Positions 1-6,409 of a stretch of 8,623 bases of DNA are shown piece after piece (positions within the stretch are counted from its first letter, which is position 1; the number at the start of each line of letters is the position of its first letter). The position numbers and the translations under genes are program-made. Source of the DNA: Bacteroidota bacterium (lineage in GTDB: Bacteria; Bacteroidota; Bacteroidia; NS11-12g; UBA955); assembly GCA_947450015.1 (NCBI GenBank), contig CANFUB010000098.1, forward strand, positions 1 to 8,623, written 5' to 3'. The notes beneath the pieces are model-generated. The model had not been told where the DNA came from. It searched no databases and saw only the letters and a list, made by a program, of their open reading frames with translations.

Positions 1-2324
1 GGGCGTGCTATGAAAGTATCTCCTAAGCTATTAACTATTATTTCGGCTTGGAGATGAAGCATTTTTAAATCTTTACTTGCCTCAATAACATTGATATTAT
101 TAAAGGTTAATTGCCTAGTTCCATCTTCTGTTACAAAAATTCCGCCAATGCCAACAGTATCTGTTTTAAAATGGTCAAAATTCTGCTCTTCTACTCTTTC
201 TAAGCCACTTTCAAAGGTAATATGTGTGAAGATATCTCTTGTTAAAAAATGGCGAGTATCTGGGTTATTAACCAAACCCATTTTAGGGTTGTTCTGTGAA
301 TTAGGTTGCAAAACAAATGAATCTTTAAGCGCTCCCTTTTCATCAAAAAACTTATAAGACACTTCAAAATATTTATTGGGCGCTATCTCTTTAGATTTTT
401 GATAGGTTGCTTCTAAAGTATTGTTGGCTAATCGCACTGGGCGACCTTTGGCCAATAAGATATTCTCTTTATTATTTTTGATAGAAACTGGATCAACTTT
501 ACCATCTTCTGTTTTTTCAGCAAAAAAACCTTGACCACGGCTATTATCGCTTAGAACTTTTTTATTTACTGAGGAAACTAAAATACCAACCATCATTAAG
601 CCGAAACCTGCATGCGCTATACTTGCACCTGCCAGTTTTATTTTACCCTTAAGTACAACTCGGATATAATGAGTGTTTGCTACAATTGCGAAAATTCCAC
701 CAATTAATAGAAGCAAATATTTAATGTCCCAAAGTTTAAATAAATACAATGCACCTACCGAAAGCATAACTGAGATTAATAAAGCGGTCAATACAGGTTC
801 CCAAAATTTCTTTGCGTCTGAATTTTTGTATTTAAAAAATTGTCCAATACCTGTTAAAAAAACTACCATTACCGCAAATGGCATTTGCCATAAATTATAG
901 TAATCCTCGCCTCTAGGTGCTCGCGAAGTGTTGAATAACTTATTAAATACAGGAATACTAGTCTGAGTAATAATATGCAGACCTGAAAGCAATAAAACCA
1001 TGCTGCCTATTAACATCCATAATTCACGGCTATAGGCTTTATCATTTTCCAACCCTGATGCATATAAATTAAATAGATTATTAATAAACCAAATGGTGCT
1101 AACAAGTAAAATAATAGAACCAATGATACTTACCGTAACCATCGATGTATTAAATGGCCAAAATACCAATAACATTAATGTGATAAATAAAATTCCGAAA
1201 AACAAGGCCGCTTGCTTGCGTTTTTTAAAGCTTAGTGCAAATGTGAGGGCTATAAACAAGAAGAGAAACAATAACAACTGTCCTGACAAGCCCAAATCAG
1301 TAAATGAATGCACACTTGCATTGCCTAAAACGCCACTACGTGTTAGGAATGTGGCATACAACACCATAAAGAAAGAAAAGATTGTAAGCACCATTGTAAG
1401 TACAGGATACTTTCCAGTGGCTTTATTGATAAGTAATAAATGAAGTGCTGTAATAATCAATAACCAAGGCATAAGCGATGCATTTTCTACAGGATCCCAT
1501 GCCCAATAGCCTCCAAAAGTTAAACTTTCATATGCCCAATAGCCTCCCATAATGATACCTGTTCCCAAAACTAAAACTGCAACTAAAGCCCATGGCAAAG
1601 CAGGGAGGGTCCATTCCTTAATTCTTTTTGTCCATAGCCCTGCAAATGCATATGCAAATGGAACTATTGTAGCAGCAAATCCTAGAAATAAGGTTGGTGG
1701 ATGAATTACCATCCAATAATTTTGTAGAAGGGGATTTAAGCCATTGCCATCCTTATATAATTGAAGGTAATTAGCCCGGCCTATTTTCTCTAACAATGGG
1801 ATAAGAAGTGCTTCTGGACTATGTTCTCTTAAAAGTATAAATGGGCTGCTTCCAATTTTAACATCCCCTACATGAATACCCATTAACATAGAACCTAAAA
1901 CAACTTGGGCTAATGCAACAATTGCTAAAACGGGCGCCTCCCATGTCTTTGCACTTTTCATGAGAATTAAGCCCAATACCACATGCCAAAACATCCAAAG
2001 TAAAAAACTTCCCTCTTGGCCTTCCCAAAAACAGCTAATCATATAATAGATTGGCAAGTCGTTAGAAGAGTGTTTATAGGCATAATGATACTCGTAATAG
2101 TGGTTTTGAATTATTGAAAAAAGTGTGATGAATACAGCAAACACTGCTATACTTTGTACAATAAAAAATAAACGACCAAAATTCAGTAGATCCTTGTACT
2201 TGGCATTTGTTGAAACGGCATAGGCAATGGCTGAAAATAATGCGGAAAATACAGCAATTACAACAGCAATTTGACCAAAATTTCCAATGGCTAAATGCTC
2301 ATTTTTAAATAAAATAGTTTCCAA
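1..2324 (-). CDS. ccmF: Cytochrome c haem lyase subunit CcmF/CcsA-like, 3' end beyond window
   Basis: Large polytopic membrane protein expected to present haem at the outer face of the inner membrane and help attach it to apocytochrome c. The minus frame is open from 2324 to the window edge, giving 774 visible codons and no stop. It shows the haem-handling WWD signature (GGYWAWDPVENASLMPW, from residue 271). Conserved histidines lie at H208 (HPPTLFLGF), H339 (HSFTDLG) and H571 (IAHAGFG), and there is a WEGQEGS motif at 100-106. Many hydrophobic segments fill residues 10-590, followed by a mostly hydrophilic, presumably periplasmic stretch. No in-frame ATG precedes the conserved N-terminus. 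TTG at 2322-2324 is the only sensible start, because TAA lies three codons upstream, and it gives the family-like opening ETILFKNEHLAIGNFGQ. It begins 6 bases after ccmE and is surely in the same operon. The length fits the long Bacteroidota CcmF/CcsA proteins rather than the roughly 650-residue E. coli form. Confidence 0.93.
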   Translation of the reverse strand, partial: METILFKNEHLAIGNFGQIAVVIAVFSALFSAIAYAVSTNAKYKDLLNFGRLFFIVQSIAVFAVFITLFSIIQNHYYEYHYAYKHSSNDLPIYYMISCFWEGQEGSFLLWMFWHVVLGLILMKSAKTWEAPVLAIVALAQVVLGSMLMGIHVGDVKIGSSPFILLREHSPEALLIPLLEKIGRANYLQLYKDGNGLNPLLQNYWMVIHPPTLFLGFAATIVPFAYAFAGLWTKRIKEWTLPALPWALVAVLVLGTGIIMGGYWAYESLTFGGYWAWDPVENASLMPWLLIITALHLLLINKATGKYPVLTMVLTIFSFFMVLYATFLTRSGVLGNASVHSFTDLGLSGQLLLFLFLFIALTFALSFKKRKQAALFFGILFITLMLLVFWPFNTSMVTVSIIGSIILLVSTIWFINNLFNLYASGLENDKAYSRELWMLIGSMVLLLSGLHIITQTSIPVFNKLFNTSRAPRGEDYYNLWQMPFAVMVVFLTGIGQFFKYKNSDAKKFWEPVLTALLISVMLSVGALYLFKLWDIKYLLLLIGGIFAIVANTHYIRVVLKGKIKLAGASIAHAGFGLMMVGILVSSVNKKVLSDNSRGQGFFAEKTEDGKVDPVSIKNNKENILLAKGRPVRLANNTLEATYQKSKEIAPNKYFEVSYKFFDEKGALKDSFVLQPNSQNNPKMGLVNNPDTRHFLTRDIFTHITFESGLERVEEQNFDHFKTDTVGIGGIFVTEDGTRQLTFNNINVIEASKDLKMLHLQAEIIVNSLGDTFIAR

Positions 2325-2330
2325 TTTTGA

Positions 2331-2774
2331 TTATTTTTTTTCGTATTTGCTAGGGCACTTTTTTAGAATATCTCGCGCTTCGAAATAGCCATTTCTACTA
2401 TAGCCAATCAATACAACCTTATCGGTTCGCTCCATGTCCTGTGGCTTTGCATTGTAATAAATCACCTTTCTTTCATTTCCGGTGGTATCACTCGCGTAAA
2501 ATTCATAATAATTTGGATCCTGTTGTGGATTATAAACTTCACCCTTCGTTTTATTTAAGGTTGTAACTACATGTAGTTGTAAATTGGGTCTATCTTTTGC
2601 TATTTCATCAGCCTCGGCAAAACAAACATATTTACTAGTATCGCCATAAAAACTAATACCAATGGCCAAGGAGATTGATATCACAACTAGTATGATTAGA
2701 TAAATTGGTTTAAACCCTTTGGTCTTTTTAAATCCAGTTGGGTTTACGTCAATGTTGTTGTTTTCTTGGTTCAT
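2331..2774 (-). CDS. ccmE: Haem chaperone CcmE, CxxxY type
   Basis: Membrane-anchored periplasmic haem chaperone that takes haem from the CcmC complex and passes it to CcmF. The 147 residues comprise a short basic cytoplasmic N-terminus, one membrane helix at about 24-41, and a CcmE-type beta-barrel domain (VVLIGYSRNGYFEARDILKK at 120-139). The C-terminus reads CPSKYEKK. In classical CcmE this position carries the HxxxY motif whose histidine binds haem covalently. Here C140 and Y144 form CxxxY, the variant known from sulfate reducers and archaea (system I*). The tail after the motif is only three residues, much shorter than in proteobacterial CcmE. The ATG overlaps the ccmD stop as ATGA, suggesting translational coupling, and ccmF starts 6 bases after the stop. 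The last codons contain a run of eight A. Confidence 0.92.
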   Translation of the reverse strand: MNQENNNIDVNPTGFKKTKGFKPIYLIILVVISISLAIGISFYGDTSKYVCFAEADEIAKDRPNLQLHVVTTLNKTKGEVYNPQQDPNYYEFYASDTTGNERKVIYYNAKPQDMERTDKVVLIGYSRNGYFEARDILKKCPSKYEKK

Positions 2775-2956
2775 TTTGAAGCTTTCTCAAGTTTTGTAAT
2801 TTTAGCATCTAATCTTATTAAATAAATGGTAATAAGTGTAAATATGATGGTGAGAATGCCAACCACGACATATATTTTACCAGATGTTCTAAAAAGCGAT
2901 TCTGTTACTTGTGGTGCAATATCAGATATTACTGTATTAAGCAAAAAGTTCTTCAT
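2771..2956 (-). CDS. ccmD: Small CcmD-family membrane protein
   Basis: 61-residue protein matching the shape of CcmD, the small membrane polypeptide that stabilises the haem-CcmC-CcmE complex and helps release loaded CcmE. It has a hydrophilic N-terminal third, one strong membrane helix at about 27-47 (KIYVVVGILTIIFTLITIYL), and a charged cytoplasmic tail (RLDAKITKLEKASK) likely to form a short helix or coiled coil. The tail after the helix is the recognisable part of Bacteroidota CcmD-family proteins. The gene overlaps the ccmC end by 20 bases and the ccmE start by 4, so its identity rests partly on position. Translation is probably coupled to both neighbours. Confidence 0.82.
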   Translation of the reverse strand: MKNFLLNTVISDIAPQVTESLFRTSGKIYVVVGILTIIFTLITIYLIRLDAKITKLEKASK

Positions 2957-3626
2957 TTTCTTTACGTTGTTTTAAAATTTCATATCTAGCTCTAATCTCT
3001 GCAATCCAAACAAAAAACAAGGTCCATCCAATAATTGCTGGATAAAACACCATTTCCATGTTGTTGGTTTTATTATAGGTTTTAAAATTCACAGACTCTC
3101 CACTACCAGGGTGAATACTAAATTTTGCCAATTTTGGCATTACAAAAATGAGTGCAATAAAAAGTGGAAATATAAAAATATTATACACTGAGGCTAAGCG
3201 AGCCTTTTTCTCACCATCGTCAACAGATTTTTGAATTAGCCAATACCCTGCATACATGGTCATACCAACTGCAACACCATTTAGTTTAGGATCGTTGGTC
3301 CAAGGAGAACCCCAAGTATTATAGCCCCAAAACATACCTGTAAATAAACCACAAAGGCCCATTAAAATACCTGTAAAAGTTAAAGCCCTAGCAATTATTT
3401 CATGTTTAGGATTTTGGTTTTGAAGATAAAGAATACTGTAAATCCAAGCGGCCATTAAAATAATCATCATACCAAACCACATTGGTACATGGTAAAATAG
3501 ATTTCTAATGGTTTCATCCAACATACCAACATCTGTAGGTAGGGGGATTAAAAGGCCATAAATAAGGGTATAGCCTAACAAGAGTACTGCTAAAATTTTA
3601 TACCATTTATAAGGGATTTTTGCCAT
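2937..3626 (-). CDS. ccmC: Haem transporter/presenter CcmC
   Basis: Inner-membrane protein of the haem-handling family that binds haem and drives its attachment to CcmE. Its 229 residues hold six predicted membrane helices (about 11-30, 44-69, 78-99, 116-133, 147-164 and 192-212). The likely axial haem ligands are H46 (FYHVPMWFG) and H172 (FSIHPGSG), matching the two periplasmic histidines of the family. The tryptophan-rich WWD loop lies between helices 3 and 4 and reads WGSPWTNDPKLNG (105-117). The aligned proteobacterial form is WGTWWVWDPRL, so one central tryptophan is a proline here while the DP(K/R)L end is kept. The ATG at 3626 is the first in frame and lies about 14 bases below a strong promoter -7 box. 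It heads the ccmC-D-E-F run. Confidence 0.92.
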   Translation of the reverse strand: MAKIPYKWYKILAVLLLGYTLIYGLLIPLPTDVGMLDETIRNLFYHVPMWFGMMIILMAAWIYSILYLQNQNPKHEIIARALTFTGILMGLCGLFTGMFWGYNTWGSPWTNDPKLNGVAVGMTMYAGYWLIQKSVDDGEKKARLASVYNIFIFPLFIALIFVMPKLAKFSIHPGSGESVNFKTYNKTNNMEMVFYPAIIGWTLFFVWIAEIRARYEILKQRKENEELFA

Positions 3627-3639
3627 GTTATTTGTGATG

Positions 3640-3671
3640 CAAAAATAGGCATAATACCTATTATTTTACAA
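3640..3671 (-). promoter_or_regulatory. Predicted promoter of the ccmCDEF run
   Basis: On the minus strand a TTG (3669-3671) is followed, 21 bases later, by TATTTTTG (3640-3647). This fits the Bacteroidota vegetative promoter (TTG, 17-23 bases, TAnnTTTG) exactly. Transcription would begin near 3634, about 10 bases before the ccmC ATG. The 90-base gap between ccmB and ccmC contains no other gene, so the run from ccmC on can be transcribed separately from ccmB. Confidence 0.6.
3644..3662. repeat. Inverted repeat overlapping the ccmC promoter, possible operator
   Basis: AATAGG (3644-3649) and CCTATT (3657-3662) are perfect inverted copies separated by 7 bases. The left arm overlaps the predicted -7 box and the right arm falls in the spacer, which is where a repressor would block polymerase. 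The sequence is AT-rich, so a chance match is possible, and no regulator gene is visible nearby. Confidence 0.35.
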
Positions 3672-3716
3672 TATATTTAACTTGATTCAATTATGCGGTT
3701 TGAGGCCAATTAAATA

Positions 3717-4367
3717 TTATTCCTTCCAAATAAACTTTACAAGTAAAACCCCAAGCACAACTATCAGAACATTCATAATTAATAGAATAATTACTTCTGG
3801 CAAAGAGGTCATAAAACCTAGTCCATCTGTAGCCTTTTTACTCGCTTTCACACCAATCAGCAAAAGAGGCACCACCAATGGAAATGTTAAAACGGGAAGT
3901 AGCATGCCAGGATGATTCGTTTTAGCAGCAATACTACTGCTGATTGTAAATACAGATGAAATTCCACCACCCGTTACAATGGCAATCAATAGGAATGATA
4001 GGGTATCGTCAACCATCACGCCATGTATGATGGTGAAGATTAACATAGAAAAAACCGTGAATACCAGCATTAAAAGGGCATTGGTTAACAGTTTAGCAAC
4101 TAAAAATTGGATTGGTGAAAGCAATTGATGCCAATACAAAAAATGACCTTTGTTTAAATTTATAAAGGATTTACTAATGCCTTGAATTGTAGTAAAAATG
4201 ACAATCAACCAAAACAGTGAACTATACAAGGCTTTATCGAGGCCTGGCAAACTCAAATAGGTTATCAAAACCGCAATAAAAATATGAATGAACACGCTGC
4301 TTAGTGCATATTTATTTTTCCATTCTGACTTTAGAAAAAATTTAACGGTATTAGGTATTGATGACAA
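3717..4367 (-). CDS. ccmB: Haem exporter-type ABC permease CcmB
   Basis: Membrane permease that pairs with the ATPase CcmA and, with CcmC and CcmD, forms the complex releasing haem-loaded CcmE. From the TTG start it has 216 residues, the usual CcmB size of about 220. It shows the N-terminal FFLKSEWKNKYALSS segment before helix 1, six membrane helices, and the family-like stretch ISSSIAAKTNHPGMLLPVLTFP followed by VVPLLLIG, read here as adjacent segments. Upstream in-frame ATGs exist at 4418 and 4433. TTG at 4365-4367 is preferred because it places the SEW motif at the usual distance from the N-terminus, avoids overlap with the divergent gene, and lies downstream of a consensus promoter (4391-4424). 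If an upstream ATG is used, the protein gains 17 or 22 residues. No ccmA is next to it. Confidence 0.82.
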   Translation of the reverse strand: MSSIPNTVKFFLKSEWKNKYALSSVFIHIFIAVLITYLSLPGLDKALYSSLFWLIVIFTTIQGISKSFINLNKGHFLYWHQLLSPIQFLVAKLLTNALLMLVFTVFSMLIFTIIHGVMVDDTLSFLLIAIVTGGGISSVFTISSSIAAKTNHPGMLLPVLTFPLVVPLLLIGVKASKKATDGLGFMTSLPEVIILLIMNVLIVVLGVLLVKFIWKE

Positions 4368-4388
4368 GTTTAAAAAAATGTATTTTCG
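4358..4388 (+). promoter_or_regulatory. Predicted promoter of the TerB-like gene
   Basis: TTG (4358-4360), a 20-base spacer and TATTTTCG (4381-4388) fit the Bacteroidota promoter with one mismatch in the -7 box. Transcription would start near 4395, about 18 bases before the ATG at 4413. The -7 boxes of this promoter and of the oppositely directed ccmB promoter are only 2 bases apart, so the two would compete for polymerase. Confidence 0.4.
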
Positions 4389-4390
4389 CA

Positions 4391-4424
4391 CAAAAATAAT
4401 ACAAACCAAGTTATGCATAGCAAA
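4391..4424 (-). promoter_or_regulatory. Predicted promoter of ccmB
   Basis: On the minus strand TTTG (4421-4424) is followed after 22 bases by TATTTTTG (4391-4398), the same -7 octamer as at the ccmC promoter. Transcription would start near 4385, leaving a leader of about 18 bases before the TTG at 4367. The upstream ATGs at 4418 and 4433 would then lie outside the transcript. The element overlaps the promoter and start of the plus-strand gene. Confidence 0.5.
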
Positions 4425-4874
4425 ATAGAGCATTTAAGCACTTCTGAAAAACAATTAATACATGATGCACCATTATTGGTAACAGCCCTAATCGCAGGTG
4501 CTGATGGCGATTTTCAGGATGCTGAAATTAAAAAAGCTGTTAAAATAATTCACATCAAAACCTATTCTGAAGGCAAAGATGTGAGAGGTGTTTATAAAGA
4601 TTTAGATGGCCATAGTGAAGAAATGATTGATGAATTGATCCATTCTTTACCAAGTGGTGCATATGAAAGAACACAGATATTAAAAGAAAAATTAAGTGGG
4701 TTGAATTCCATTTTTCATAAAATTGATGCTGTATTTGCCTCTGAATTGCACAAAAGTTTACGTGAACTTGCATTTTACGTGAGCCGTGCGCATGATGGCG
4801 AAATTGGCATTGGTTATCACAACGAGCAAGAGAAACACCTAGTTCATCTTGACTTTATTCACGAGCCTAAATAA
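4413..4874 (+). CDS. Conserved hypothetical protein, TerB-like
   Basis: 153-residue soluble, largely helical protein without signal peptide or membrane helix. The segment APLLVTALIAGADGDFQDAE (19-38) resembles the TerB/tellurite-resistance fold, where a hydrophobic helix is followed by ADG and an acidic residue (here D31, D33, D36 and E38) that can bind metal. I recognise the general form, an acidic DAPLLV opening, a central helical part and a C-terminal ELHKSLRELAFYVSRA helix (111-126), from unstudied Bacteroidota proteins. The function is unknown and tellurite resistance should not be inferred. It is the only plus-strand gene in the window, divergent from ccmB and separated from the MFS gene by a terminator, so it is likely monocistronic. 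The family link is moderate and the coding status strong. Confidence 0.75.
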   Translation: MHSKIEHLSTSEKQLIHDAPLLVTALIAGADGDFQDAEIKKAVKIIHIKTYSEGKDVRGVYKDLDGHSEEMIDELIHSLPSGAYERTQILKEKLSGLNSIFHKIDAVFASELHKSLRELAFYVSRAHDGEIGIGYHNEQEKHLVHLDFIHEPK

Positions 4875-4893
4875 ATAATTTCCTAAAATAGAT

Positions 4894-4925
4894 ATCCCTT
4901 TTATTGATTTAGGAGGGATTTTTTT
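4894..4925 (+). terminator. Rho-independent terminator after the TerB-like gene
   Basis: ATCCCT (4894-4899) pairs with AGGGAT (4914-4919) and is followed by a T run (4918-4925). An alternative 7-bp stem uses TCCTAAA (4881-4887) and TTTAGGA (4908-4914). The hairpin includes the stop codon of the convergent MFS gene and may also slow polymerase from that side, although the T tract is on the plus strand. Confidence 0.6.
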
Positions 4926-6289
4926 CGTATACCATTTAACAGAATAGCCCCTATGATAAAAAACACCATTAGGGATAGTACTGAATAGCGCATACTGTTT
5001 TCACCAGTTGTTACATGGATAGCAAATTCTATAAAACCAAAGCTAAAAGTACCTAATACAATTGCAACTTTTTCTGTGAACTCATAGAAGCTGAAATAAG
5101 AAGCAGTGTCATGGGTTTGAGAAGGTATTAACTTGGCGTATGTGCTTCTAGACAAACTTTGAATGCCACCCATAATTGAACCTACAACCGCAGCTAAAGC
5201 ATAAAATGAATTGACAGAATTAACATAATACGCGCCAACACAAACACCAATCCATATTAAAACTGAAATTAAAAGTGCGTTAATATTTCCTAATTTTTGA
5301 GATAGTTTAGAGAAAATGACGGCACCCAAAACAGCTATTAACTGTATAATTAATATTGTGATAATGAGATTTTCTGCTGGCAATTTTAGTTCCTTATCAC
5401 CAAAAATAGCCGCGACATACATAACAGTTTGCACCCCCATACTATAAAAGAAAAATGCCCCCAAATATCTTTTGATTGCATCATTCTTTTTGATTTCACT
5501 ATATACCTTTCTAAGTTCTTTGTAGCCCTTTGTAAGCGTAATGGTTTGATTTTTAACCTCACTTTTTGGTAAGTATTTAAAAGGTATCAATGAAAATAAA
5601 AACCACCAAATACCAACGGTCATAAATGCTAATCTACTTGCAGGACCTGAAAAGAAGTTCTTTGCGGCATTGAGTGAGTCGGCCTCGTTCATACCGTTCA
5701 TCAAATATTCATTTGCCTTACCCTCAACATCATAAATCAAGCCTGGAAATAAGATAAGTGCTAAATTAAAAACAAGTAAAATGACGCCCCCAATATAACC
5801 GAGCGAAAAGCCCTTCGCACTTAATCTGTCGTAGTTGTCCTCTGTTGCAATTTCAGGTAAATAAGCGTTATAAAACACCAAACTTCCTGCAAAACCTATG
5901 GTTCCAAAGATAAATGTTACTATTCCAATCCACACATGCTGACTATCAAAAAAACGCATGCCGAAACAACTTAAACAACCAAGTACTACAAAACCTTTCA
6001 TAAAGGATTTTTTATTACCTGCAATATCTGCAATTCCACTTAAGATTGGATTGACGAGTGCTATTACCAAAAATGCGATACTCAAGCAATAGGTATAGAG
6101 AACAGTATTACTTAGGTGCATGCCAAATATATCAACACCAGCTTTTGTTTGACTGTTCCAATAAATTGGAAATATTGCAGAAGTGATTGTCAGTGGATAT
6201 ACACTATTGGCCCAATCATACATACACCATGCATTGGTAATTTTTTTATTGTTTTTTTTTCTTATTTGCTTGTCTTGACTTAACTCCAT
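4901..6289 (-). CDS. MFS transporter of the UMF1/Atg22-like family
   Basis: 462-residue inner-membrane carrier with about twelve predicted helices, typical of the UMF1 group of the major facilitator superfamily. Family marks are NAWCMYDWANSVY at 19-31, the loop GIADIAGNKKSF (85-96) between helices 2 and 3, FYNAYLPEIA (139-148), SLGYIGG (162-168), GGIQSLSRSTYAKLIP (374-389) and FSFYEFTEKVAIVLG (399-413). A long central loop at about 240-275 joins the two halves. The substrate is unknown for bacterial members; the yeast relative Atg22 exports amino acids from the vacuole, which is only a hint. The N-terminus has a run of lysines encoded by long A tracts (nine and seven A). A strong terminator separates it from the upstream gene, so it must have its own promoter. 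TATTCTTG at 6310-6317 is a one-mismatch -7 box, but no good -33 box is visible. The 3' end is convergent with the TerB-like gene. Confidence 0.88.
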   Translation of the reverse strand: MELSQDKQIRKKNNKKITNAWCMYDWANSVYPLTITSAIFPIYWNSQTKAGVDIFGMHLSNTVLYTYCLSIAFLVIALVNPILSGIADIAGNKKSFMKGFVVLGCLSCFGMRFFDSQHVWIGIVTFIFGTIGFAGSLVFYNAYLPEIATEDNYDRLSAKGFSLGYIGGVILLVFNLALILFPGLIYDVEGKANEYLMNGMNEADSLNAAKNFFSGPASRLAFMTVGIWWFLFSLIPFKYLPKSEVKNQTITLTKGYKELRKVYSEIKKNDAIKRYLGAFFFYSMGVQTVMYVAAIFGDKELKLPAENLIITILIIQLIAVLGAVIFSKLSQKLGNINALLISVLIWIGVCVGAYYVNSVNSFYALAAVVGSIMGGIQSLSRSTYAKLIPSQTHDTASYFSFYEFTEKVAIVLGTFSFGFIEFAIHVTTGENSMRYSVLSLMVFFIIGAILLNGIRKKSLLNQ

Positions 6290-6348
6290 ATCAAAATTGA
6301 ATAGTTACACAAGAATAATAGATTTTAGTGAAAGAAAGTTAAGGCCCT

Positions 6349-6389
6349 ATAAAAAACAAAAGCCAACCTTTACGGCTGGCCCTTGGCTT
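6349..6389 (-). terminator. Rho-independent terminator after the T9SS substrate gene
   Basis: On the minus strand GCCAGCC (6374-6380) pairs with GGTTGGC (6362-6368), giving a 7-bp stem with one G-U pair and a 5-base loop, followed by TTTTGTTTTTT. An alternative outer stem uses AAGCCAA (6383-6389) and TTGGCT (6361-6366). The pairing is better on the minus than on the plus strand, and it lies 20-50 bases after the stop of the T9SS substrate. Confidence 0.82.
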
Positions 6390-6409
6390 TATTGAATCAA
6401 GTTTTAGTT

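Noticed and set aside
673..1443. Plus-strand open frames of 75 and 116 codons
   Set aside because: They are antisense to ccmF, whose conserved motifs lie in the minus frame over the same bases.
3682..3915. Plus-strand open frame of 77 codons
   Set aside because: It is antisense to the 3' end of ccmB and has no recognisable features.
4555..4773. Minus-strand open frame of 72 codons inside the TerB-like gene
   Set aside because: Its composition (many H, Q, F) is that of a shadow frame, while the plus frame gives a coherent helical protein.
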